Assembly: GCA_015486615.1 (NCBI GenBank)
Contig: WFRI01000072.1
Location: forward strand, 1 to 20,048
Direction of reading: 5' to 3'
DNA: 20,048 nt
Origin: Candidatus Omnitrophota bacterium
GTDB lineage: Bacteria; Omnitrophota; Gorgyraeia; Duberdicusellales; Duberdicusellaceae
The notes under the pieces were generated by a model. That model was not told the origin of the DNA. It worked only from the letters and a program-made list of their open reading frames with translations, and did not search any database. This document shows positions 1 to 6,561 of the stretch, in pieces. Made by a program: the position numbers and the translations under genes. Numbering within the stretch: the first letter of the stretch is position 1; every line of letters begins with the position of its first letter.

Positions 1-862
1 TATCCAAAGAGACATCTTTGCTCTTAAATGAATGCGTAAGGCAGCCTAAAGAAACAAAATCAATACCACTGCAGGTATATTGAGAGATATTTTTCAGATT
101 AATGCCTCCGGACGCTTCTAATTTTACCTTAGGAAATTTTTTATTCCTTATTTTTACACATTCTTTAATTACTGAAGGCATAAAATTGTCTAGCAGAACA
201 ATATCAGGCCTGCATTCTGCTACCTGCAGAAATTCCTCTTTATTCTCAACCTCAACTTCAACCGGCTTTCTGAAAGCCTTTTTGATATTCTTTATTAAGT
301 TGGACAAGGAATATTGGTCTATATGTCCGGATTTTCTTATCCCCGAAGCAATAAGGTGGTTTTCTTTCAACATAACCCCGTCCCATAATCCCTGGCGATG
401 GTTATTTGCTCCGCCACACTTAACCGCATACTTATGCAGGCTGCGCAAAAGAGGCATTGTTTTACGAGTATCCAATATCTTGACTTTATCCCTTTTAGAT
501 TTTTTTACAAATTCCCGGGTAAAACTGGCTATGCCGCTTAAGGAAGAAATAAAATTCAATGCTGTCCTTTCTGCAGCAAGTATGCTCTTTGCCCGGCCCT
601 CAATAGTCAACAATATCCGGTTTTTTTTAGTCTTACTGCCATCTTTTAAATATGCCTTAACTTTCAATCCCTTATCAACCTGCCGGAATACTTCCCTGGC
701 TACTGCCAAGCCACAGACAATCAAATCTTCTTTGGCAAAAATTTTTGCTTTAACTATTACTGACTCGTCTATGGAAGAATTAGTCGTGATGTCGCCGGGA
801 CCAATATCTTCCTCTAAAGATTTTTTGACTATTTGGGAAATATATTGGCGGCTTAACCCCAT
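1..862 (-). CDS. nadC: Nicotinate-nucleotide pyrophosphorylase (quinolinate phosphoribosyltransferase), 3' end cut by window edge
   Basis: This enzyme converts quinolinate and PRPP to nicotinate mononucleotide, CO2 and pyrophosphate in cytosolic de novo NAD synthesis. I translated 287 codons from the ATG at 862-860 and they run off the window. Family landmarks are visible: LEEDIGPGDITT near residues 17-27, AERTALNFISSLSGIAS at 97-113, DTRKTMPLLR at 131-140, KYAVKCGGANNHR at 144-156, then VMLKENH (163-169), EASGGI (249-254) and LGCLTHS (272-278). The last motif lies close to the usual C-terminus, so only a handful of residues should be missing. The start overlaps the end of valS by 10 bp (the valS TAA lies inside the nadC 5' end), which suggests translational coupling. 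The long plus-strand reading frame opposite it is only an antisense shadow. Confidence 0.95.
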   Translation of the reverse strand, partial: MGLSRQYISQIVKKSLEEDIGPGDITTNSSIDESVIVKAKIFAKEDLIVCGLAVAREVFRQVDKGLKVKAYLKDGSKTKKNRILLTIEGRAKSILAAERTALNFISSLSGIASFTREFVKKSKRDKVKILDTRKTMPLLRSLHKYAVKCGGANNHRQGLWDGVMLKENHLIASGIRKSGHIDQYSLSNLIKNIKKAFRKPVEVEVENKEEFLQVAECRPDIVLLDNFMPSVIKECVKIRNKKFPKVKLEASGGINLKNISQYTCSGIDFVSLGCLTHSFKSKDVSLD

Positions 863-3483
863 TTTATTTTCTCTATCCTTTCCAATTCAGCCTTTAAAGC
901 GGCTAAACTCTCTTTAGCATTGGAAACAACTTCTTCTGGGGCATTCTGTAAAAACCCCGGATTGGACAACTTTGTGCTTAAGGAGAAAATGCGTTTCTTT
1001 AACTTGCCAGTTTTAGTTTTAATCTTATCTTTATATTCGGATATATTGGAGATTTTACCAGTTAATAGATAAATGTCAAAACCGCAGCCGGGCAGCAGGA
1101 CAAAAGAAGTTCCTTTAACAGGCATTTTTAAAATTTCTGCCTTAAGCAGCTTTTTTACCCAGTCTAAATTTGCAACTAAAGTTTTAAGTTTGTCAGGATC
1201 CGGCGAATCAAACACAAACTCCGGCTTCCCTTGAATTCCTAAATACCTGGTAAAAGACCTGGCAGAAATAATTAAATCTTTCAAATTGTCAAATATCTCT
1301 TTTTCATCGAAAAAATTATTATATTCCTGTTTGGGCCATTTAGCAATAACAATACTTTTGCCTATATCTGCAAATTTATTCAGTTTCTGCCATATTTCTT
1401 CAGAAATAAACGGCATAACCGGATGCAAAAGTCTTAAAAATTTTTCCAAAACAAAGAATAAAACATTACAGCGGACTGTATCCATACTTACTTTAGCAAT
1501 TTCAATGTACCAATCGCAGAATTTATGCCAGAAAAACTCATAGAGAGATTTTGCATAATCGTTTATTCGGTATTTATCCAAATTTCTCCCAGCCTCGGAT
1601 ATAAGCAAAGATAACTCCTGCAGAATCCATTTGTCTGCTAGATTAAAGTCTTTCGCATACTCAGAAATCCTGTATTGAGAAGCACCAAACCCGTTTTTCT
1701 CAAGGTTGGTTATTATAAACCGGGCGGCATTCCATATTTTATTGGAATAATTCCTGCCAACCATAAATTTTTCGTCCGAAAGAAAAACATCCGAACCAGT
1801 TGAAGCCAGCATCATTAAAGAAAATCTCAATGCGTCAGCACCGAACTTCTCAATTATTTCCAAAGGGTCAATAATATTGCCTAAAGATTTTGACATTTTT
1901 ACGCCTTTCTCATCCCGGACGGTCCCGTGAATTAAGACATCCCTGAAAGGAATATCTTTCATAAACTCAAGACTGGCCATAATCATTCGGGCAACCCAGA
2001 AAAACAGAATCTCCGAAGCAGTAACTAAAGCATCCGTAGGATAAAAGAATTCTAAATCTTTTGTCTTATCCGGCCAGCCTAAAGTTACAAAAGGCCACAG
2101 CCAGGAAGAAAACCATGTATCTAAAACATCTTTGTCCTGGCTGAGATTGTCTGCTCCGCAAAAAGGGCATTTGGCAGGTTTATCTAAAGAAACTACTATT
2201 CCCTTATCGCTGCCAGAATTTTTGTCATAACAATTTGCGCAGTACCAAACTGGTATCCTGTGCCCCCACCAAATCTGCCGGGATATACACCAGTCTTGAA
2301 TATTATTCATCCAGTTCAGATAAACTTTTTTCCAACGTCGAGGGTAAAACTTAACTCTTCCTTCTTCTACAACTTTTATTGCCGGTTCAGCCAAAGGCTT
2401 CATTTTTACAAACCATTGTAAAGAAAGCCGGGGCTCAATTATTGTTCCGCAGCGGTAACAATGCCCGGCATTCAATTTATAAGGGACTTTCTTTTTTAAC
2501 AGCCCTTCTTTTTCCAATTCCTCTAACAGCCTTCTGCGGCCTTCAAATCTGTCCAACCCACGGAATTTTCCGGCATTTTCATTCAGGACAGCGGTATCAT
2601 CCATTATATTGATAAATTCCAGATTATGCCTTTTAGCCATAGCAAAATCCACAGGGTCGTGAGCAGGGGTAACTTTCACCACGCCTGTGCCAAATTCCGG
2701 ATCAACAGCCCTATCTTCAATCACCCGAATCCTGCGGTTAAGAATAGGCAGAATAACTGTCTTCCCTTTAAGCCAGGAATACCTTTCATCATCAGGGTTA
2801 ATCGCCACGGCAGTATCTCCCAACATAGTTTCCGGCCGGGTAGTAGCAACAGTTATATATTTGCCTTCGCCTTCTACCGGATAATTTATATAATAAAGAA
2901 AGCTGTCTATCTCTTTATAAGGAGCCTCTTCATCGCTTAAAGCGGTTTTGCATCTGGGGCACCAGTTGATTATATAATTTCCCCGATAAATAAAGCCTTT
3001 TTTATAAAGCCGGATAAAAACTTCCTTTACTGCCCGGCTGTATCCTTCGTCCAGAGTAAACCGTATCCTTTGCCAATCACAGCTGGCGCCAAGTTTTTTA
3101 AGCTGTTCTATAATTGTGGAGCCGTATTCCTGCCGCCATTTCCAAAGCCTGTCAGTAAATTCCTGCCGGCCAACATCTTCCTTTTTCAACCCCTGTTTTG
3201 CCAGTTGTTTTTCTACCACATTTTGGGTGGCAATACCAGCATGGTCTGTCCCCGGCATCCATAAAACCTCATAACCCTGCATCCGTTTGAACCGCACCAA
3301 TACATCCTGAATGGTGTCGTTTAAGGCATGCCCCATATGCAGAATGCCGGTAATATTAGGCGGGGGGATAACTATGGTAAAAGGCTTGCGTCCAGTCTGA
3401 GATTTTGCTGAAAACAAGCCCTGCTCCAGCCAGAATTTATACCACTTATCTTCAGTTTCTTTAGGATTATATTGGGTTTGCAT
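853..3483 (-). CDS. valS: Valyl-tRNA synthetase
   Basis: This class I aminoacyl-tRNA synthetase charges tRNA-Val with valine and edits mischarged threonine. At 876 aa it has full family length. HMGH (residues 49-52, in PPNITGILHMGHAL) and KMSKS (529-533) are the ATP-binding signatures. The CP1 editing domain is marked by TTRPETMLGDTAVAINPDD (214-232). Cysteine pairs at 175/178, 342/345, 415/418 and 439/442 look like zinc knuckles. The C-terminal 60 residues form the tRNA-binding coiled coil (KLKKRIFSLSTKLS through AELERIEKIKWG). The chosen start gives the normal N-terminus (MQTQYNPKETEDKWYKFW). There is no Shine-Dalgarno sequence in front of it, and a TTGACA box lies only about 30 bp upstream, so the mRNA may be leaderless. 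It is followed by nadC. Confidence 0.98.
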   Translation of the reverse strand: MQTQYNPKETEDKWYKFWLEQGLFSAKSQTGRKPFTIVIPPPNITGILHMGHALNDTIQDVLVRFKRMQGYEVLWMPGTDHAGIATQNVVEKQLAKQGLKKEDVGRQEFTDRLWKWRQEYGSTIIEQLKKLGASCDWQRIRFTLDEGYSRAVKEVFIRLYKKGFIYRGNYIINWCPRCKTALSDEEAPYKEIDSFLYYINYPVEGEGKYITVATTRPETMLGDTAVAINPDDERYSWLKGKTVILPILNRRIRVIEDRAVDPEFGTGVVKVTPAHDPVDFAMAKRHNLEFINIMDDTAVLNENAGKFRGLDRFEGRRRLLEELEKEGLLKKKVPYKLNAGHCYRCGTIIEPRLSLQWFVKMKPLAEPAIKVVEEGRVKFYPRRWKKVYLNWMNNIQDWCISRQIWWGHRIPVWYCANCYDKNSGSDKGIVVSLDKPAKCPFCGADNLSQDKDVLDTWFSSWLWPFVTLGWPDKTKDLEFFYPTDALVTASEILFFWVARMIMASLEFMKDIPFRDVLIHGTVRDEKGVKMSKSLGNIIDPLEIIEKFGADALRFSLMMLASTGSDVFLSDEKFMVGRNYSNKIWNAARFIITNLEKNGFGASQYRISEYAKDFNLADKWILQELSLLISEAGRNLDKYRINDYAKSLYEFFWHKFCDWYIEIAKVSMDTVRCNVLFFVLEKFLRLLHPVMPFISEEIWQKLNKFADIGKSIVIAKWPKQEYNNFFDEKEIFDNLKDLIISARSFTRYLGIQGKPEFVFDSPDPDKLKTLVANLDWVKKLLKAEILKMPVKGTSFVLLPGCGFDIYLLTGKISNISEYKDKIKTKTGKLKKRIFSLSTKLSNPGFLQNAPEEVVSNAKESLAALKAELERIEKIKWG

Positions 3484-3518
3484 AGGTTATAATTTACCGA
3501 AAAAAAACATAGTGTCAA
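3484..3518 (-). promoter_or_regulatory. Probable valS promoter; predicted transcript starts at or next to the ATG
   Basis: On the minus strand a perfect TTGACA (3518-3513) is followed after 16 nt by TAAATT (3496-3491, 4 of 6 matches to TATAAT). TATAAC at 3491-3486 is an alternative -10 but needs a 21-nt spacer. With TAAATT as the -10, initiation would fall at about 3484-3483, on the A of the valS start codon. No purine-rich ribosome site precedes the ATG. The hexamers are seen directly; promoter function and the start point are inferred. Confidence 0.5.
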
Positions 3519-3759
3519 GAAATTAAAAATTGACTTTGCTTAAACTTTATGGTAAAAAAACTAAATTAAATATTATACAGCCTTATATTTACCTTTTACT
3601 TCAGCCCTCTGCCTGTATTGGCCAAGGGAATCCAGCCTTTATAACTTAATTATACCATCTCTTCAGCAATCGGTGTTTTCTTGCTTATCCTTCCTTATCA
3701 ACTGCTTATATAAAATCTTCCACTTAGAGACAAATCATCAATAGAATCTTGAGACAGTA
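3519..3759. other. AT-rich intergenic region between rsmA and valS
   Basis: This 241-bp stretch carries no convincing gene. On the minus strand there is an extended -10-like TGGTATAAT (3657-3649) and another TATAAT (3577-3572), but neither has a good -35 at proper spacing. I see no tRNA and no GC-rich hairpin with a T-tract that would end the rsmA transcript. No T-box element (the AGGGUGG-type antiterminator) is present before valS. Short peptide stretches in the minus frames are interrupted by stops. Confidence 0.5.
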
Positions 3760-4542
3760 TCAAAAAACTGCTAAAGAATAAATACGGCGAAAGTCTGAGA
3801 AAGAAAGCTCTTCGGCACGCAGGTTTTTGTCTATACCTGCCTGTTCTAAAACCGACTGCAATTTATCCTGCGGGATGAGGCCTCTTAAGGAATTGATTAT
3901 TTTCTTCCTCCTCTGGCTAAGACCAGCCTTAATTATTTTTAATACCGGCTCTATATCTTCAACCGGACACAAAGCCGCCTTACGGGTTTTCAACTGCACA
4001 AAAGCAGTATCAACTTTAGGCACAGGCTTAAAATACTTTTTGCCGATATCAAACAGTTTGTTTATTTCCCAGTAAATTTTAGATTTCAAAGTAAGAAATC
4101 CGTAATTCTTAGATTTAGGCTCTGCAGTAAGTTTTGCAGCAAATTCCTTTTGAAAACCTACGTAAGCATACTCAAAATATTCCCTGTTCCCAATCAGCCA
4201 ATCTATAAATTCATAGCTTAAATGGTAAGGCAAATTGCTGACTAATACTGCTTTCTCTTTTATCCCGGCGAGTTTATAGTTAAGGAAATCCGCACATTCT
4301 ACCTTCAAATTGTCGTATGAGCCTAATTCTTTTCTTAGAAACCGGCATAATAAAGGGTCTATTTCCAAGGCGTAAACATAAGAAAATATCTGTGGCAAAT
4401 ACCGGGTAAGCGCTCCTTTACCCGCTCCTATTTCTACTGCAACCCGGCCTTTATGCACCTGAAGGATTTTGGCAATTCTCTGCCTATAGATTTTGCTGGT
4501 TAGAAATACCTGGCTTAAGGCTTTTTTGGGATAAAAACTCAT
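3760..4542 (-). CDS. rsmA: 16S rRNA (adenine1518-N6/adenine1519-N6)-dimethyltransferase
   Basis: RsmA (KsgA) transfers four methyl groups from S-adenosylmethionine to two adjacent adenines in the 3' terminal helix of 16S rRNA, late in small-subunit assembly. The 260-aa protein has the usual length. It shows a variant N-terminal signature, KKALSQVFL (6-14, usually KKSLGQHFL). The SAM-binding motif is EIGAGKGALT (37-46), with the ribose-binding acidic region ALEIDPLLC (58-66) and ADFLNY (84-89). The catalytic NLPYHLS is at 103-109. The C-terminal small domain carries the typical SQRRKKIINSLRG. Its ATG overlaps the pdxA stop (ATGA, 4 bp), so it is cotranscribed with and probably translationally coupled to pdxA. 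Confidence 0.96.
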   Translation of the reverse strand: MSFYPKKALSQVFLTSKIYRQRIAKILQVHKGRVAVEIGAGKGALTRYLPQIFSYVYALEIDPLLCRFLRKELGSYDNLKVECADFLNYKLAGIKEKAVLVSNLPYHLSYEFIDWLIGNREYFEYAYVGFQKEFAAKLTAEPKSKNYGFLTLKSKIYWEINKLFDIGKKYFKPVPKVDTAFVQLKTRKAALCPVEDIEPVLKIIKAGLSQRRKKIINSLRGLIPQDKLQSVLEQAGIDKNLRAEELSFSDFRRIYSLAVF

Positions 4543-5474
4543 AATCGCAAAGCAAGTTCCACAGCCTTTTGCATAGAAGCGTAGGAAATTTCTTTAATCC
4601 TGCCGGCTATATCCGAGGCTGTTCCGTGAGCAGGAGAAACTCGTAAAAAAGGCAGGCCTAAAGTTATATTAACGCCCTGTTCAAACTCCAAAAGTTTAAA
4701 AGGAATCATTAACTGGTCGTGGTAAGGCGAAATAACCAGAGAATATTTCCCCCTCAGCATATCCCTGTAAACCCCTTCAGCAGGCAAAGGCCCGAAAATT
4801 TGTTGTTTGATTATTTCCTGCGCCTGTTTTTTAGCAGACAAAAGAAGTTTTTCCTCCCTGCCCAAATAGGTATTAACTCCGGCATGAGGGTTAAAGCTGG
4901 CTAAAACTATTGGCTTAGGCCGGCCGAACCTGCAAAGAAACTGCCAGCCTAAAATAATAGAATCCAACACTGATTTTTTATTTAAATAAAACCCTGCTTG
5001 GGCTAAAGGTATATGCCGCGTTAAAGTTATGCCTTTAATCTTTCTGCCCCACATAAGCATAGCGAATTTCTCAATTTTAAAATACCGGGCAAGAAACTCT
5101 GTATGGCCGCTAAAATCCGGAACTGTCTGTTGTATAGCCTCTTTGGAAACCGGTGCAGTTACTAACCGGGAATTTTTGAGTTTATTTACCAGGCCCGCTG
5201 CTGCCTGCAGATAATGCCAGGCTGCTTTTCCGGAAGATTTGTTTATTTTGCCCGGAGTTATTTTTACCCGGCAGGGAATATCAACAAAACTAACTTTTTT
5301 CTCAAGCCGGGTAAAACCTTTTATCCTGCGGGCAACCGCCTTACTGCCTACCAAAATAAATTTATCCGCCGGCGAAATATCAACTTTCTGCAGCGTTTTT
5401 ACTGTCACATAAGGGCCAACTCCTGCGGGGTCGCCGAGAGTAATAATAATATTCCTTTCTTCCTGCTTAGTCAT
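4539..5474 (-). CDS. pdxA: 4-hydroxythreonine-4-phosphate dehydrogenase
   Basis: PdxA oxidises 4-phosphohydroxy-L-threonine with NAD(P)+, producing the aminoacetone phosphate that PdxJ uses in DXP-dependent pyridoxal phosphate synthesis. The 311-aa protein begins with ITLGDPAGVGP (11-21). It has the substrate-binding SGHTEFLA (His124) and three presumed metal ligands: His154 (LTRHIPL), His197 (SFNPHAGVN) and His252 (SPYHDQ). FEQGVNITLGLPFLRVSPAHGT follows (264-285, in two parts). These match the family closely. It overlaps the surA-like gene by 8 bp upstream and rsmA by 4 bp downstream, the same order as surA-pdxA-rsmA in E. coli. Some PdxA paralogues (PdxA2) work in other catabolic pathways; the rsmA/surA context favours the vitamin B6 enzyme. 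Confidence 0.94.
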   Translation of the reverse strand: MTKQEERNIIITLGDPAGVGPYVTVKTLQKVDISPADKFILVGSKAVARRIKGFTRLEKKVSFVDIPCRVKITPGKINKSSGKAAWHYLQAAAGLVNKLKNSRLVTAPVSKEAIQQTVPDFSGHTEFLARYFKIEKFAMLMWGRKIKGITLTRHIPLAQAGFYLNKKSVLDSIILGWQFLCRFGRPKPIVLASFNPHAGVNTYLGREEKLLLSAKKQAQEIIKQQIFGPLPAEGVYRDMLRGKYSLVISPYHDQLMIPFKLLEFEQGVNITLGLPFLRVSPAHGTASDIAGRIKEISYASMQKAVELALRL

Positions 5475-6351
5475 ATATTTTAATAATTGAATCCTTTTTT
5501 ATATTATTTATCCACTCAGAATATATTTTCTTAAATTTTTGTGCAAACAGCAGATTGTATATCTTATCCTTTACCTGCTCTAAACTCAGCCGGCGGGAAG
5601 GTATTCTTTTATCTATGTAGAAAACAAAATAAGAATTGTCTATTTTTATCGGCGGTATTAAAACCTGCGAATCTGCGGATTTAAAAAGAATTTTCCTTAA
5701 TTTTTTACGTGCCTGGTCCTTGGTTATTCTGCTATAGATAACTTTATCCTTATAGTTGAATTTTATACCGATAACATCCATATTCTGCATTTTCTTATAA
5801 TTATCCTTGGCCTCCTGCAAAGAATTGAATACCACAGCGTAATAATACAATGTCTCCGGAGCAATGAATTCTTCTTTGTGGTTTACATAATAATCCGTAA
5901 TCTCGACAGGGCTTATATGCACCTGGCTCTTTATTTTTTGGCGGATAAATTCCTTCAGAAGTATATCGTCTTTTATCTTCTTCCTTAACATATCTTCATT
6001 TAGGCCCCGCTCAATTAAGGACTGCTCGTAATCTTCACGGGAAGGAAATGTCCTGATTATCTCCTGCAGTTTTTTCTCCACAAGTTCATCCGGAATAACA
6101 GCCTTGAGTTTTTCTGCCTGCTGAAGAATCAACTTGTCTTCAATAAGGCTGCCTAAGGCTTTCTTGCGGTCATTTTTACCTAATGAAAGACCTTCTCTTT
6201 TTATACCGTATTGAATAAGTTTTAAAAAATCGTCAACTTCCTTAGAAGTAATAACACTGCCGTTAACCACAGCGGCTATTTTATCTTCCTGTACCGCTGC
6301 ATTTATGTTTAAGTTAAATACGACCAACAGCAATAATAAAAGAATTTTCAT
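5467..6351 (-). CDS. surA: SurA-like periplasmic chaperone with a degenerate parvulin domain
   Basis: The N-terminus is a clear signal peptide: K2, an uninterrupted Leu/Val core over residues 4-12, and likely cleavage near Ala18/Ala19, giving a periplasmic 294-aa protein. The SurA N-terminal domain begins with KIAAVVNGSVITSKEVDDFL and continues as charged helices to about residue 150, with VEITDYYVNHKEEF just before the parvulin position. From about 165 to 265 the fold should be a PpiC-type parvulin domain, but the usual HIL strand reads YYYAVVF and the GGDLGWF-type segment is absent. PVKIDNSYFVFYIDKR-like strand endings remain. I infer a chaperone role in outer-membrane protein folding without prolyl isomerase activity. 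It heads the operon with pdxA and rsmA. The SD-like AAAAGGGGG lies about 7 nt upstream. Confidence 0.8.
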   Translation of the reverse strand: MKILLLLLLVVFNLNINAAVQEDKIAAVVNGSVITSKEVDDFLKLIQYGIKREGLSLGKNDRKKALGSLIEDKLILQQAEKLKAVIPDELVEKKLQEIIRTFPSREDYEQSLIERGLNEDMLRKKIKDDILLKEFIRQKIKSQVHISPVEITDYYVNHKEEFIAPETLYYYAVVFNSLQEAKDNYKKMQNMDVIGIKFNYKDKVIYSRITKDQARKKLRKILFKSADSQVLIPPIKIDNSYFVFYIDKRIPSRRLSLEQVKDKIYNLLFAQKFKKIYSEWINNIKKDSIIKIYD

Positions 6352-6367
6352 ATATACCCCCTTTTCA

Positions 6368-6413
6368 GGTATAATTTTATAAGATTATACCTAATTTCAC
6401 CGATTTAGCCCAA
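6368..6413 (-). promoter_or_regulatory. Probable surA-pdxA-rsmA promoter with a palindrome over the -10
   Basis: On the minus strand TATAAT (6389-6384) follows a weak TTGGGC (6413-6408) after 18 nt. The -10 box lies inside a perfect 8-bp inverted repeat, GGTATAAT and ATTATACC (6368-6375 and 6384-6391), with an 8-nt spacer, about 20 bp upstream of the surA ATG. The repeat could be an operator or a short mRNA hairpin. The symmetry is seen directly; its role is inferred. Confidence 0.45.
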
Positions 6414-6478
6414 AAATCAAAATTGTAATATATCTCAAATCTTTTTGTATTTTAACTTACTTTCTTACCAGAATCCAT

Positions 6479-6508
6479 CTCGGGGGTGGAATTCTTTCCA
6501 CCCCCGAG
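6479..6508. repeat. Perfect 13-bp palindrome, CTCGGGGGTGGAA arms
   Basis: CTCGGGGGTGGAA (6479-6491) is followed by the 4-nt loop TTCT and its exact reverse complement (6496-6508). The arms contain a C5/G5 block, so this would be a very stable hairpin in either transcript. It lies between the mfd stop and the surA promoter. Its right arm is also the start of the tandem repeat listed next, so one arm motif occurs three times within 66 bp. Confidence 0.85.
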
Positions 6509-6544
6509 GTGTAAAAAAAATTCCACCCCCGAGGTGTAAAAAAA
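6496..6544. repeat. Two tandem copies of a 24/25-nt unit with A-tracts
   Basis: Copy 1 (6496-6520) and copy 2 (6521-6544) each consist of TTCCACCCCCGAGGTGT followed by a run of seven or eight A. They differ only in A-tract length. The first 13 bases of each unit equal the palindrome arm. The layout (one inverted and two direct arms) resembles clustered palindromic intergenic repeats such as BIME/REP elements. I cannot say whether it recurs elsewhere in the genome. Confidence 0.85.
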
Positions 6545-6561
6545 CGTGCCAGCGTTTTTTT
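6538..6561 (-). terminator. A/T-flanked hairpin after mfd, possibly bidirectional
   Basis: On the minus strand, directly at the mfd stop, AAAAAAACG and CGTTTTTTT flank a CTGGCA loop (9-bp stem, mostly A-T), giving a T-tract immediately downstream. The arrangement is symmetric, so it could act in both directions. The stem is GC-poor, so intrinsic termination may be weak. The very stable GC palindrome at 6479-6508 may reinforce it. Confidence 0.45.

Noticed and set aside
102..917. 271-codon plus-strand open frame at the window start
   Set aside because: It is exactly antisense to nadC, whose minus-strand translation matches the family throughout. The plus-strand product has no recognisable domain.
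3484..3759. T-box or other tRNA-sensing leader before valS
   Set aside because: No AGGGUGG-type antiterminator, specifier hairpin or intrinsic terminator is present, and the likely promoter is only 30 bp from the start.
3640..3760. Possible very decayed ComM/YifB (Mg-chelatase-like) tail behind rsmA: ILSQDSIDDLSLSGRFY followed by stops and GRISKKTPIAEEMV
   Set aside because: The resemblance rests on about 15 plus 12 residues with several stops between them. This is too weak to call without a search.
6479..6544. CRISPR-like array or G-quadruplex
   Set aside because: Only two tandem units without spacers occur, so it is no array. The G-runs (G5 and GG per arm) would allow at most a weak two-tetrad quadruplex.
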